This document shows, piece after piece, positions 46,898-55,398 of a stretch of 64,000 bases of DNA. How positions within the stretch are numbered: position 1 is the stretch's first letter; each line of letters starts with the position of its first letter. Source of the stretch: Spirosoma rigui. Lineage in GTDB: Bacteria > Bacteroidota > Bacteroidia > Cytophagales > Spirosomataceae. Both the position numbers and the translations under genes were made by a program. The notes under the pieces were generated by a model. It was not told where the DNA came from. It worked only from the letters and a program-made list of their open reading frames with translations, and did no database searches. The stretch lies in contig NZ_CP020105.1 in assembly GCF_002067135.1 (NCBI RefSeq), forward strand, positions 3,596,001 to 3,660,000, written 5' to 3'.

Positions 46898-49024
46898 TTA
46901 GGGTAGGGCGAACGCTACGTACTGATTGCCCTTTTTTGCGCCGAGTTTAACCCCTCCGCAAGCGATAACAACGTACTGCTTGCCATTCACCTGGTAGGTT
47001 GCCGGCGTGGCAAAGCCCGCTGCGGGGAGCGTTGTTTCCCACAGGAGCTTTCCCGTTTTTTTATCAAACGCCCGAAACTTCTCGTCTTTGGTGGCGGCAA
47101 TGAACAGCAGTCCACTCGCCGTTACAACGGGGCCGCCGTAGTTTTCGGTACCCGTGTGGCGAATACCTTTCGCCACCATGCCAGGGTCTTCACCCAGCGG
47201 AATTTTCCAGACGTACTCGCCGGTATTGAGGTTGATGGCGTTGAGCGTACCCCAGGGGGGGGCTACGGCCGGGAAACCCTTACCATCTTGAAACTTATTA
47301 TAGCCAGTCACTTTGTAGGGCAGGTAAGGCTCCTTCGTTTTTGACGGAGAGCGAGAGCCGGACGCCACTTCCTGCTTTTCGTCGTTGAACAGGAAAGCGA
47401 TCAGCGACTGCCGGTCGCTGGCCGAGAGCGCCGTAAAACCGGGCATCATGCCTTTACCGTTGCTGATGATCTGCGCTACGTAGGGTCGGTCGCGTCGCTG
47501 GCTGATATCGACAAGCGAAGGGTAGCCGCTGCGGGCATTGCCTTTGCGTTCGGGACCGTGGCAGCTGATGCAGTTTTGGGTGTAGATGCGCTGACCCGGA
47601 CTCAACTGAGCCAGTTCATCCTCCTTCGGGGCGTCGATCATCGTAAATATCCAGGGAATATCGTTGGCGTTGACGTACAGAATACCGTCGGGGTCAGCCG
47701 CAGCTCCGCCCCACTCGCCCCCGCCGTCGCAGCCCGGAAACAGCAGTGAACCCCGTTTGCTGATGGGCTCGTAGAATCGTTTGCCAATCTTCCGGAACGT
47801 AGCCAGCAGTGAATCTCGGTCGTCGGAGTAGGGGTTGATATCGGCTTCGGTCATGGCCTGCCGGGCAAAAGCTGCGGGTTTCTGCGGAACGGGCTGGGTA
47901 GGCCAGGCCGACTCGCCGGGAATATCAGATTTGGGGACCGGCACTTCGCGAACGGGAAACAGTGGTTTACCCGTTACCCGGTCGAACGTGTAGACGTGGC
48001 CCGACTTGGTGATCTGCGCCACCGCATCGATCGTTTTGCCGTTATGGGTGACAGTGATAAGGTTAGGCGGTGCGGGAAAGTCGCGGTCCCATATATCATG
48101 GTGAACGGCCTGAAAATGCCAGAGCCGTTTGCCGGTGCGGGCGTCGAGGGCCAGCAGGCAGTTGGCGAACAGGTTCTGCCCTTTGCGGTTGCCTCCGTAA
48201 AAGTCGTAGGCGGCTGAGCCGGTGGGAACGTAGAGGATGCCGCGTGGCCGGTCGACGGCCATACCTGCCCAGTTATTGGCTGCCCCGACATCGGTGTTTT
48301 TGTGTGCTTCCTTAGGCCAGGTTTCGTAGCCCAGTTCGCCGGGATTGGGAATGGTCCGGAACGTCCAGGCGAGTTTTCCGGTGCGCACGTTGAACGCCCG
48401 GATGTAGCCCGGAGCCGCGTCGGGGCCCTCCGACACCCGAACGGGCATTACGATCAGGTCTTCAAACAGGGTGCCGGGCGTGTTGGAAATAATAAATTTA
48501 TCTTTGGCCTGCTCACCCAGTCCGTCGTGCAGGTCGGCCGTGCCGTTGGTGCCGAAACTCAGGATGGGCTTCCCCGTTGTCGCGTCCAGTGCGTAGAGCT
48601 TTGGCCCGACGGTGTACAGAATCCGCTTGTCTGATCCCGACGCCCAGTAGGTAACGCCCCGGCTGGTGCTATGCCAGACCTTGAGCGGATCGCCGAATTT
48701 CCAGATCTCTTTACCCGTTGCTGCATCGAGCGCAAAGGCCTGTACGGTGGGGGTGACCCCATACAGAACGCCATCGACCACAATGGGGTTAGTCTGGATC
48801 TGTCCGCTGTCGGGCGCGGTATAGGTCCAGGCTACCTTAAGCCGGGCAACGTTGGCGGGGGCGATCTGGGTGAGTGCCGAGTAGTGGCTGCGATCGGGAC
48901 CACCAAGGTATTCACCCCAGTTTGTGTTATCGTTGGGTTTATCGTCGGTGGTGTTCTGACGAAACTGTGACCAGCCGAGGGTGAGCAGGGCCAGCGCGCC
49001 AAGCGGGAAAAGAAGTCGTTTCAT
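46898..49024 (-). CDS. PQQ-dependent dehydrogenase with inserted cytochrome c domain
   Basis: 708 residues, exported. The ATG at 49024 gives a signal peptide (MKRLLFPLGALALLTLGWSQ). PQQ propeller motifs include KVAWTYTAPDSGQIQTNPIVVDGVLY, ALDAATGKEIW and ALDARTGKRLWHFQ. A cytochrome c domain is inserted at about 475-555: heme motif CISCH at 485-489 and the axial Met in GMMPGF. The propeller then resumes (YVWKIPLGEDPG, FDKKTGKLLWETTLPAAG). It resembles membrane glucose dehydrogenase-type quinoproteins that pass electrons from a sugar or alcohol to the respiratory chain. No PQQ synthesis genes are nearby. Substrate unknown. Confidence 0.88.
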   Translation of the reverse strand: MKRLLFPLGALALLTLGWSQFRQNTTDDKPNDNTNWGEYLGGPDRSHYSALTQIAPANVARLKVAWTYTAPDSGQIQTNPIVVDGVLYGVTPTVQAFALDAATGKEIWKFGDPLKVWHSTSRGVTYWASGSDKRILYTVGPKLYALDATTGKPILSFGTNGTADLHDGLGEQAKDKFIISNTPGTLFEDLIVMPVRVSEGPDAAPGYIRAFNVRTGKLAWTFRTIPNPGELGYETWPKEAHKNTDVGAANNWAGMAVDRPRGILYVPTGSAAYDFYGGNRKGQNLFANCLLALDARTGKRLWHFQAVHHDIWDRDFPAPPNLITVTHNGKTIDAVAQITKSGHVYTFDRVTGKPLFPVREVPVPKSDIPGESAWPTQPVPQKPAAFARQAMTEADINPYSDDRDSLLATFRKIGKRFYEPISKRGSLLFPGCDGGGEWGGAAADPDGILYVNANDIPWIFTMIDAPKEDELAQLSPGQRIYTQNCISCHGPERKGNARSGYPSLVDISQRRDRPYVAQIISNGKGMMPGFTALSASDRQSLIAFLFNDEKQEVASGSRSPSKTKEPYLPYKVTGYNKFQDGKGFPAVAPPWGTLNAINLNTGEYVWKIPLGEDPGMVAKGIRHTGTENYGGPVVTASGLLFIAATKDEKFRAFDKKTGKLLWETTLPAAGFATPATYQVNGKQYVVIACGGVKLGAKKGNQYVAFALP

Positions 49025-49178
49025 GGTTGGTGAGGCTGGCGCACAACGGTCAGGATGGGGGTGCGTGGCCCTCGACGGTATAAAGCCGAACCGGGGCAAT
49101 GCATACCGTTACCCGATCCGTGTCTTTCCCGGTGATTCAACGGGCTGACCCGGCAGACGCGCCGACAACGCCGAAACG

Positions 49179-49214
49179 CACAGTGGCGTCAGGTATTCAC
49201 CTGACGCCACTGTG
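49179..49214. terminator. Perfect hairpin between the isomerase and quinoprotein genes
   Basis: Perfect 15-bp arms CACAGTGGCGTCAGG (49179-49193) and CCTGACGCCACTGTG (49200-49214) with a 6-nt loop. It lies 32 nt beyond the stop of the minus-strand isomerase gene. On that strand the stem is followed by CGTTTC only, so T support is weak. Confidence 0.68.
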
Positions 49215-49245
49215 CTGCTGATGTTACGGGCAAAAACGCAACGTA

Positions 49246-50103
49246 TTAAACCCGCAGTTTCTCTACGTTTTTGTAGCTGACCGCAATGGCTTCCAGCGGT
49301 GTGCCGTGTGTAACGGCATCCTGCTCAACGAAAAAGTGCTCGATGCCGGCCACTTTACGGGCGTCGAGAATTCGCTGAAAATCGATCGAACCCATGCCGA
49401 CTTCGGCAAACTCGCGCTTCTCCGTTTTGGCCATGTCTTTCAGGTGAACGAGCGGGAACCGACCGGGATTCTGCTTGAACAGGGCTACCGGATCTTTACC
49501 GGCATGACTGGCCCAGTACAGGTCCAGTTCCATTTTTACCAGCTTCGGATCCGTTCCGGCGAGTAAAACCTGATAGGGCTCCTGTCCATCAAGGGTCTCG
49601 AACTCAAAGTCGTGGTTGTGATACCCGAACTGAATACCGGCTTTCTGGCAGACCTGCCCCGCTTCGTTAAAGGTATCGCACAGCTTTTTGTAATCGTCGA
49701 GTGTCTTGCGGTCGTTTGGAAACAGGAAGGCGCACATCATGTACTTCTGGCCCGTCTCGGCTGCGTGATCAACGGCTACGTTCCAGTCCTTTTTCAGGTT
49801 ATTGGGCATGTAATGGCCACTGGGTGTTGTGAGACCCAGGCTGGTGAGCAGCGCTTTGAATTCGGCGGGCGTCTTACCAAAGAACTTGCCATTGCCATAG
49901 CCAAACGTCTCTACTTCTTTATAACCAATCTCGGCTACGCGCTTCAGGGTGCCTTCTACGTCTTTGGCCAGCTCGTTGCGGAGGGTGTATAACTGAAGAC
50001 CAACGTTTTTGATGGGTTTGGCAAAAACGTCTACTTTACTCAGCATCGGCAGTGTGAGCGCCAGGGCACTGGTCTTCAAAAATTGCTTGCGGGAGATATT
50101 CAT
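49246..50103 (-). CDS. Exported sugar phosphate isomerase/epimerase-like TIM-barrel protein
   Basis: 285 residues. The start at 50103 gives a twin-arginine-like signal peptide, SRKQFLKTSALALTLP. The AP endonuclease 2 / xylose isomerase-like barrel follows: GLQLYTLRNELAKDVEGTLKRVAEIGYKEVETFG, metal-binding YHNHDFEF, MELDLYWASHAGKDP, HLKDM and FVEQDAV. It probably acts on sugars or cyclitols in the periplasm. The open frame extends 30 codons upstream without signal features. Neighbouring quinoprotein and this protein could share a carbohydrate theme, but that is only proximity. Confidence 0.9.
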   Translation of the reverse strand: MNISRKQFLKTSALALTLPMLSKVDVFAKPIKNVGLQLYTLRNELAKDVEGTLKRVAEIGYKEVETFGYGNGKFFGKTPAEFKALLTSLGLTTPSGHYMPNNLKKDWNVAVDHAAETGQKYMMCAFLFPNDRKTLDDYKKLCDTFNEAGQVCQKAGIQFGYHNHDFEFETLDGQEPYQVLLAGTDPKLVKMELDLYWASHAGKDPVALFKQNPGRFPLVHLKDMAKTEKREFAEVGMGSIDFQRILDARKVAGIEHFFVEQDAVTHGTPLEAIAVSYKNVEKLRV

Positions 50104-50319
50104 ACGAAGAATTGGGTTTACTGGTTGGGTCGACGATCCGGAGACTACAGCATTCGCGAATTCAGCTATTCTGATACGGAACGGATGTGCCATCGAGCGG
50201 TGATTTTATGTATCGCCGGATCCGGGTTTTGCTATTGTGTATTATTTACGGAATAAAGGTATGGATTTTTCAATATGTAATAATTACGTAGTGAAAAATT
50301 ATGTGCTTGCCGGATGCTT

Positions 50320-51066
50320 TTAGCGAACATCCTCGAACCAGCGTTTTAGTTTTTCGGGCGGGTAGCCCAGGCCCCAGAGCATACCAATGGCCAGGTAAAT
50401 GCGATTGGCTTTCCAGAATCCCCAGGCTGCTACCCGCCGGTCTGACGACTCAACCACCCGGTTCACCTGCCGGACGCGGCCGAACGGCACCAGCCTGATG
50501 AGCAGATCGGCTTCTTCCATGATGGGCATACGGCTGTCGTAACCGCCCACGGCTTCGAACTGGCCGCGCCGGCAGAAGATAACCTGGTCGCCAAAGAGCA
50601 GCCGTGCCCCCCGGAAAAACAGGCGGGGCCGGAACAGGAGGGGGGCGTAGTACGTCTTGATATAGTTGTGAAATGAGGTAACCCAACGCGTCGTCGATGG
50701 GCCGCGCATAAGCGAAATAAAGCCCCCGGCGGCCGTTTTGGGATCGTTGAGTGTGTGCTGGATCACAAGCAGGGCATCGTCGGGCAGGGCCGTATCGGCG
50801 TGGAGAAAGCACAAAATATCACCCGTGGCCTGGGCCGCACCTGCGTTCATCTGCCGGGCGCGACCAGCCTCCGCGCAGCCAATGATCTGCAGGGACCGGA
50901 AACAGGGGCGCAGGGCATCGGCAAACTGGCAGGTCCGGTCGGTGCTGCCTCCGTCAACGATGATGACTTCGAGGGGTTGGGGCGTTAACCGCTGGAGCAG
51001 CCGGAGGGTGCGGGGAAGGTCCCGTTCTTCGTTGAGGGTAGGAATGATAATGGAAATGCTGGACAT
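50320..51066 (-). CDS. Family 2 glycosyltransferase (TIGR04283-like)
   Basis: 248 residues. GT2 fold: ISIIIPTLNEERDLPRTL, VIIVDGGSTDRT, the DxD-type LHADTALPDD, and GGFISLM with FGDQVIFCRRGQFEAVGGYDSRMPIMEEADLLIRL. It matches the TIGR04283 group, named after arsenosugar synthesis clusters. No arsenic methyltransferase or radical SAM partner is present, so arsenosugar synthesis is not supported. The C-terminal hydrophobic stretch IYLAIGMLWGLGYPPEKL may touch the membrane. Divergent from the HMG-CoA reductase gene, 45 bp apart. Confidence 0.87.
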   Translation of the reverse strand: MSSISIIIPTLNEERDLPRTLRLLQRLTPQPLEVIIVDGGSTDRTCQFADALRPCFRSLQIIGCAEAGRARQMNAGAAQATGDILCFLHADTALPDDALLVIQHTLNDPKTAAGGFISLMRGPSTTRWVTSFHNYIKTYYAPLLFRPRLFFRGARLLFGDQVIFCRRGQFEAVGGYDSRMPIMEEADLLIRLVPFGRVRQVNRVVESSDRRVAAWGFWKANRIYLAIGMLWGLGYPPEKLKRWFEDVR

Positions 51067-51111
51067 ACGGGGGCTAAACTAATCAAGGGAGCCCAGAGTT
51101 ATGAGCGGTTA

Positions 51112-52740
51112 GTGAACCGTATTGGCAACCGATACGTCATTGATCACCCACAACTCATCCCCGAATCCGTGTTTCGTTTCTTTCCCAATGTTCTGCTCCG
51201 GCAGCTTTATACCCGTAACAGTCTGCGTAATACCCCCGACGGTTTTTCATTCCTCCTGAAAAACCGGCTGGCCGACGCCCGGTTCACGGGGCTGGAACGC
51301 GCCAGGGTCGACGGGCGGGACATACCCGCCGATGGCTGTATGCTGGAACCCGATGGTCAGGAAGCCGTGCCGCTGACAGCGGTATCGATAAGTCGGCCGC
51401 TGGCTTTCCCGTTGCGCCGGTCAGTGCGGGTGTGGGTGTCGGGTCAGCCGCTGACGCTGGGTAAACACCGGCTGGAGTTTACGCTTCACACCCAGCCATT
51501 CGGGACCATCACGCTGACGGTTGAGGATGAGCTACAGGTAGATACCCCGATGGACGGGAATCGGCGGCAGCCGGCTATCCCCCGTGATGCGGTGGACGAC
51601 TATTCGGCCGATGCGGTCGCCAAACGCCGGCAGTTCATGACCGATTACACCCGAACGACACCCCGGCACCTCCCGCAGAACTCGTTCGACCCGGCCGAGG
51701 TGCGGGGGAAGTGCGAAAGTTTTGTGGGAGTTGCGCAGGTACCCATCGGGCTGGCCGGACCTCTGCATGTTAAAGGGGAGTATGCTCAGGGCGAGTATCT
51801 GATTCCAATGGCCACCACGGAAGGAACCCTGGTGGCCAGTTACAACCGGGGGATCAAGCTCATCAATTTAAGCGGGGGCGTATTGTGCACGGTGCAGGAC
51901 GACGCCATGCAGCGTGCGCCGGTCTTTCAGTTCACCGATGCCCGGCGTGCCCGTGACTTCGTACGCTGGATTGAAAATCACCAGCGTGAACTGGCCGCCG
52001 AAGCCGAATCGACATCGCGCTATGCCAAACTTCGCTACGTGGACACCTACCTGAACGGACGCTTCGCTTTTTTACGGTTCGGCTACGGAACGGGCGATGC
52101 CGCGGGGCAGAACATGGTGAGCAAAGCAACACTGGCCGCCTGTACCTACATCCTGCAGGCGTATCCGGCTGAGTCGGCGGACGTGATCGAGCATTTTTTT
52201 CTGGAGTCGAACATGGCAACCGATAAAAAGCCGTCGCAGCTCAATATCCTCCGTACCCGGGGCCGGCGGGTAACGGCCGAGGTGCACATCCCGCGCGAAC
52301 TGCTGATTCGGGAGCTGCAGGTGGAGCCCGAGCAACTGGTACGGCACGCCCGGATTGGTGACGTAGGCGCCCGACTGGCGGGAACCAACAACAATGGCCT
52401 GCATTCGGTCAATGGGCTGGCTGCGCTGTTCATCGCTACGGGACAGGACGTGGCCTGCCTGGCCGAATCGTCGGCGGCAATCACATATTCCGACGTCACG
52501 CCCGAAGGAGATCTGTACGGCTCGGTTACGCTGCCCTCGCTGGTAGTCGGTACGGTTGGGGGCGGCACGGGTCTGCCCACCCAGCGTGAATGCCTGGAGC
52601 TGATGGATTGCTACGGCGAGGGGAACGTGAATAAACTGGCCGAGATCATGGCCGGGGTCATTGCCGCCGGAGAGCTGTCGCTGGCAGCGGCTATTTCGTC
52701 GCTCGACTGGGTATCGAGCCACGATGCTACCCGGCCATGA
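51112..52740 (+). CDS. Hydroxymethylglutaryl-CoA reductase, class I-like, with extra N-terminal domain
   Basis: 542 residues, starting with GTG because the ATG at 51101 runs into a stop. The catalytic part (about 175-542) has ESFVGVAQVPIGLAGPL, Glu237 in MATTEGTLVASYNRG, the cofactor segment GDAAGQNMVSKAT, Lys372 in NMATDKKPSQLN, Asp446 in TGQDVACLAES, VGGGTGLPTQRECL and a C-terminal His537 in VSSHD. This is the complete Glu/Lys/Asp/His set of the class I enzyme, which makes mevalonate from HMG-CoA with NADPH. Residues 1-145 form an additional domain of unknown function. No other mevalonate genes are visible here. It could serve isoprenoid or polyketide-related synthesis. Confidence 0.88.
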   Translation: MNRIGNRYVIDHPQLIPESVFRFFPNVLLRQLYTRNSLRNTPDGFSFLLKNRLADARFTGLERARVDGRDIPADGCMLEPDGQEAVPLTAVSISRPLAFPLRRSVRVWVSGQPLTLGKHRLEFTLHTQPFGTITLTVEDELQVDTPMDGNRRQPAIPRDAVDDYSADAVAKRRQFMTDYTRTTPRHLPQNSFDPAEVRGKCESFVGVAQVPIGLAGPLHVKGEYAQGEYLIPMATTEGTLVASYNRGIKLINLSGGVLCTVQDDAMQRAPVFQFTDARRARDFVRWIENHQRELAAEAESTSRYAKLRYVDTYLNGRFAFLRFGYGTGDAAGQNMVSKATLAACTYILQAYPAESADVIEHFFLESNMATDKKPSQLNILRTRGRRVTAEVHIPRELLIRELQVEPEQLVRHARIGDVGARLAGTNNNGLHSVNGLAALFIATGQDVACLAESSAAITYSDVTPEGDLYGSVTLPSLVVGTVGGGTGLPTQRECLELMDCYGEGNVNKLAEIMAGVIAAGELSLAAAISSLDWVSSHDATRP

Positions 52741-52748
52741 TCCCGGCG

Positions 52749-53240
52749 TCAGGGCAGCGGGCGGAACCGCGGCTGGCTGGCAGGACGTGAAATCGTTGGG
52801 TCAAAACCGGGAAGGGAAGATGGCCGGGGCAGAAGCCACTGCCGGGCTTCGGTTTCATCGATGAAGTAGCGGCAGGACAGTTGTGGGTTAAAAATGGCCG
52901 CTGCCCGCAGGAGCAGATCGGCTCCCAGCTTGCCGAACTGGTTCAGATCGGTCAGGACAATACCGATGAAGATAGCCTGCTGTTGAGTATCGGTCGCGTC
53001 GGGCAGCCAATGCCGGATAAATCAATGCAAATCCGTAGGGTTAAACATCCGCAACGGGCGCAGGTCGATCAGCCATCGTTTGATCCGGTGCTGCCTGACC
53101 AGTTTCAGCGTAGTCAGGGAACCCCGCTGGAAATTTTCGCGGCTGGGAATACCGACCCAGGTTTGCCGCAGGAAGTGATGATTGCAGGAGACCTCCAGCG
53201 TGAGGTGGTCGTTTTTGTGCGTTTTCATGCGAGGGGTCAA
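52749..53240 (-). pseudogene. Interrupted STAS-like gene with in-frame TGA
   Basis: A single minus-strand frame reads 72 codons from 53240, a TGA at 53022-53024, then 90 more codons to a stop at 52749-52751. Across the TGA the protein reads NPTDLH-stop-FIRHWLPDA, continuous in character. A one-base change from TGG (Trp) would explain the stop. Residues before it, TWVGIPSRENFQRGSLTTLKLVRQHRIKRWLIDLRPLRMF, look like a SpoIIAA/STAS-type fold. The tail is helical with a Pro/Arg-rich end. An internal start at Met5 (53228) is possible. It lies 8 bp after the small gene at 53249. Sequencing error cannot be excluded. Confidence 0.65.
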
Positions 53241-53248
53241 GACGGGCG

Positions 53249-53512
53249 TTAGTGCGAAGGGCTTGAAAAGGCAATCCCGTTTTTCGTGGCAAACGCCCGG
53301 TGCAATTCTTCCTCGGCAAAGCGGTAGGCATAAACGAATTTGTCATGCTCATCGTGAATAAGTCCGTTGTCTTCGAGTTGTACTACATTGTTCCAGATCC
53401 GCTGGAGGCTGCCGTAAAATTCATCTTCCGATGCCGACAGGAGTGAACTCAGGGAGGGACGGGCCGACTGGGTAGGTTGGCGCAGATCAGGTTGGGCGGT
53501 TGTACGTACCAT
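53249..53512 (-). CDS. Small conserved-looking protein of unknown function
   Basis: 87 residues from the ATG at 53512 (a GTG precedes it by one codon). No signal peptide or membrane segment. The middle (DEFYGSLQRIWNNVVQLEDNGLIHDEHDKFVYAYRFAEEELHRAF) is helical and acidic. I do not recognise a family. It runs directly into the interrupted STAS-like gene 8 bp downstream, suggesting a two-gene unit of regulatory proteins, but this is inference. Confidence 0.55.
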   Translation of the reverse strand: MVRTTAQPDLRQPTQSARPSLSSLLSASEDEFYGSLQRIWNNVVQLEDNGLIHDEHDKFVYAYRFAEEELHRAFATKNGIAFSSPSH

Positions 53513-53779
53513 CACAGGTTTAGTCAGATAGCCGCTGTTTCCCGGTTTAAGAAGGTAACGTACAGGTCGGGCATTGAATACGGGTTAGGGGACGAATGAA
53601 CCGGCTTTTAAGGTCTTTTAACGAATCGGGTTTACTGATCCTGTTTTGTAGTCATTACGCAGTTGCGCGGGCTTCGTTGCAAAAAAAAAGGTATGTGTCG
53701 CGCAATGGCGAAATTGAGCCGACGAATGGCCATAGGGGCCTATCGGCGTTGGGTGCTGGTAAACAGTTGTTCACGAAAA

Positions 53780-53856
53780 AGCGGACAGCCTGTCCGCGTT
53801 CCACGAAACAAGTCCCTTTACGAGACTGCTGCATGCAACGCGGACAGCCTGTCCGC
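53780..53856. repeat. Two identical 17-bp palindromes 60 bp apart
   Basis: GCGGACAGCCTGTCCGC occurs at 53780-53796 and again at 53840-53856. Each is a perfect 8-1-8 palindrome. They lie in a gene-free stretch (53513-53958) between the 3' end of the RNA helicase and the 5' end of the small gene at 53512. They may be operator sites, or the arms may pair with each other in RNA. The rest of the stretch holds an A9 tract near 53680 and no convincing gene. Confidence 0.7.
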
Positions 53857-53865
53857 TCTTAAATT

Positions 53866-53899
53866 ACCGTGCCGGATTGGTTGACTAGTCCGGCACGGT
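53866..53899 (-). terminator. Hairpin downstream of the RNA helicase gene
   Basis: Perfect 11-bp arms ACCGTGCCGGA (53866-53876) and TCCGGCACGGT (53889-53899), 12-nt loop. It lies 59 nt after the helicase stop on the minus strand and is followed there by AATTTAAG rather than a clean T tract. Confidence 0.6.
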
Positions 53900-53958
53900 A
53901 TTCGTATAGATCCGTTTAGGCCGATTCGTGTAACTATCGACCAATGGCGGTTTAAAGA

Positions 53959-55398
53959 CTAGTAATTGCCACTGTCAGAACCAGTGTTGGTGAACCGGCT
54001 GTTGCCCGTACCGCGGCTGGGCCGTGGCCCGTTGTTGCGGCTATCGGGGCGACCCGATCCGCTACCGGCCGGGCGACTCTGGCTGCTGCCTTCGCGCCGG
54101 AAACCGCCCGCCGACTGACCCGATGGCCGGCTGTCGCTGCGCTGACCACCGTTGCCCGACGCGCCCGCTTTTACCTGGCGGCCATTGCTGTTACGGTTGC
54201 CGTTGTTACGACCCTGTCGCGCCGTGGGCGTCGATTTTGAGATCGTCGATGCCGAAATGTTCAGTACGTACGGATGGTCGGTGATGACCGGTACGCGTTT
54301 GCCAATCAGTTTGTGAATATCACGCAGGTATTCGGTTTCCTCTTCGTCGCAGAACGATAGGGCGATACCATCGTGACCCGCCCGGCCGGTCCGGCCAATC
54401 CGGTGAACGTAGGTTTCGGGAATGTTGGGCAGTTCGTAGTTGATCACGTGCGACAGTTCATCGACGTCGATACCACGAGCGGCAATATCCGTTGCGACCA
54501 GTACGCGGGTTTCACCACTTTTAAAGTTGGACAGAGCCCGCTGGCGCGCGTTCTGCGATTTGTTGCCGTGAATGGCTTCGGCTTTAAAACCGGTCCGGAG
54601 CAGATCTTTCACCACTTTATCCGCACCGTGCTTGGTGCGGGCAAAAACCAGCGCCGATTTAACGCTTTTATCATCCAGGATATGCGCTAGCAGCTTACGC
54701 TTGTCTTCTTTGCCCACAAAATACATCGCCTGTTCAATGGTATCGGCGGTTGATGAGACGGGGGTCACCTCAACTTTTGCGGGATTGCTCAGGATCGTAT
54801 CGGCCAGCTTAGCCACATCGGGTGGCATCGTAGCCGAGAAAAACAGGGTTTGCCGGCGGGTGGGTAACTTAGCGATTACCTTTTTCACGTCATGGATAAA
54901 GCCCATGTCGAGCATCCGGTCGGCTTCGTCAAGGACGAAGAACTGCACGTCGCGCAGATTGATAAATCCCTGGTTCATCAGGTCGAGCAACCGGCCCGGG
55001 GTGGCAATCAGCACGTCGACACCCGCTTTGAGCGTGTTCACCTGTGCGTGCTGCGAAACACCACCGAAAATAACGGTGCTGCGCAGGTTAAGGTGACGGC
55101 CGTAAGCCTTGAAGCTCTCGTCGATCTGGATGGCCAGCTCGCGGGTAGGAGTCAGAATAAGCGTTTTAATGCGCCGGGGACCACCGGTACTTTTGCTACG
55201 CTCTTCGTCCAGCAGTTGCAGAATGGGAATAGCAAAGGCGGCTGTTTTGCCGGTACCGGTCTGGGCGCAACCCAGCAAGTCCCGGCGATTCAGCAGAATC
55301 GGTATGGCTTGTTCCTGAATAGGGGTCGGTGAGGTGTATCCTTCTTCGGCAAGGGCCTTCAGGATGGGGTCAATCAGTGATAGATCGGAAAATTGCAT
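53959..55398 (-). CDS. DEAD-box RNA helicase, RhlE type
   Basis: 479 residues. All core motifs are present: PTPIQEQAIP (Q motif), AQTGTGKT (45-52), PTRELAIQ, TPGRLLDL, VLDEADRMLDMGF, FFSATMP, LVATDIAARGIDVDEL and HRIGRTGRAG. The C-terminal tail of about 100 residues is low-complexity, rich in Gly, Asn, Ser and Arg (NNGNRNSNGRQ, GSGSGRPDSRNNGPRPSRG), typical of RNA-binding tails. These enzymes unwind RNA in ribosome assembly or cold adaptation. It appears monocistronic with a 370-bp upstream gap. Confidence 0.95.
   Translation of the reverse strand: MQFSDLSLIDPILKALAEEGYTSPTPIQEQAIPILLNRRDLLGCAQTGTGKTAAFAIPILQLLDEERSKSTGGPRRIKTLILTPTRELAIQIDESFKAYGRHLNLRSTVIFGGVSQHAQVNTLKAGVDVLIATPGRLLDLMNQGFINLRDVQFFVLDEADRMLDMGFIHDVKKVIAKLPTRRQTLFFSATMPPDVAKLADTILSNPAKVEVTPVSSTADTIEQAMYFVGKEDKRKLLAHILDDKSVKSALVFARTKHGADKVVKDLLRTGFKAEAIHGNKSQNARQRALSNFKSGETRVLVATDIAARGIDVDELSHVINYELPNIPETYVHRIGRTGRAGHDGIALSFCDEEETEYLRDIHKLIGKRVPVITDHPYVLNISASTISKSTPTARQGRNNGNRNSNGRQVKAGASGNGGQRSDSRPSGQSAGGFRREGSSQSRPAGSGSGRPDSRNNGPRPSRGTGNSRFTNTGSDSGNY

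Noticed and set aside
50320-52740. Arsenosugar synthesis cluster
   Set aside because: Only the glycosyltransferase fits; no arsenic methyltransferase or radical SAM partner is present.
53022-53024. TGA as selenocysteine codon
   Set aside because: No stem-loop of selenocysteine insertion type was seen directly after it and the context suggests replacement of Trp; a nonsense mutation or sequencing error is simpler.
52881-53252. 123-codon open frame on the plus strand
   Set aside because: The minus-strand reading of the same region gives a more protein-like sequence continuous over an in-frame TGA and in tandem with a small gene, so the plus frame is considered a shadow.
53596-53862. 88-codon open frame covering the twin palindromes
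   Set aside because: Low-quality product with no domain, spanning two exact palindromic repeats; more likely non-coding.
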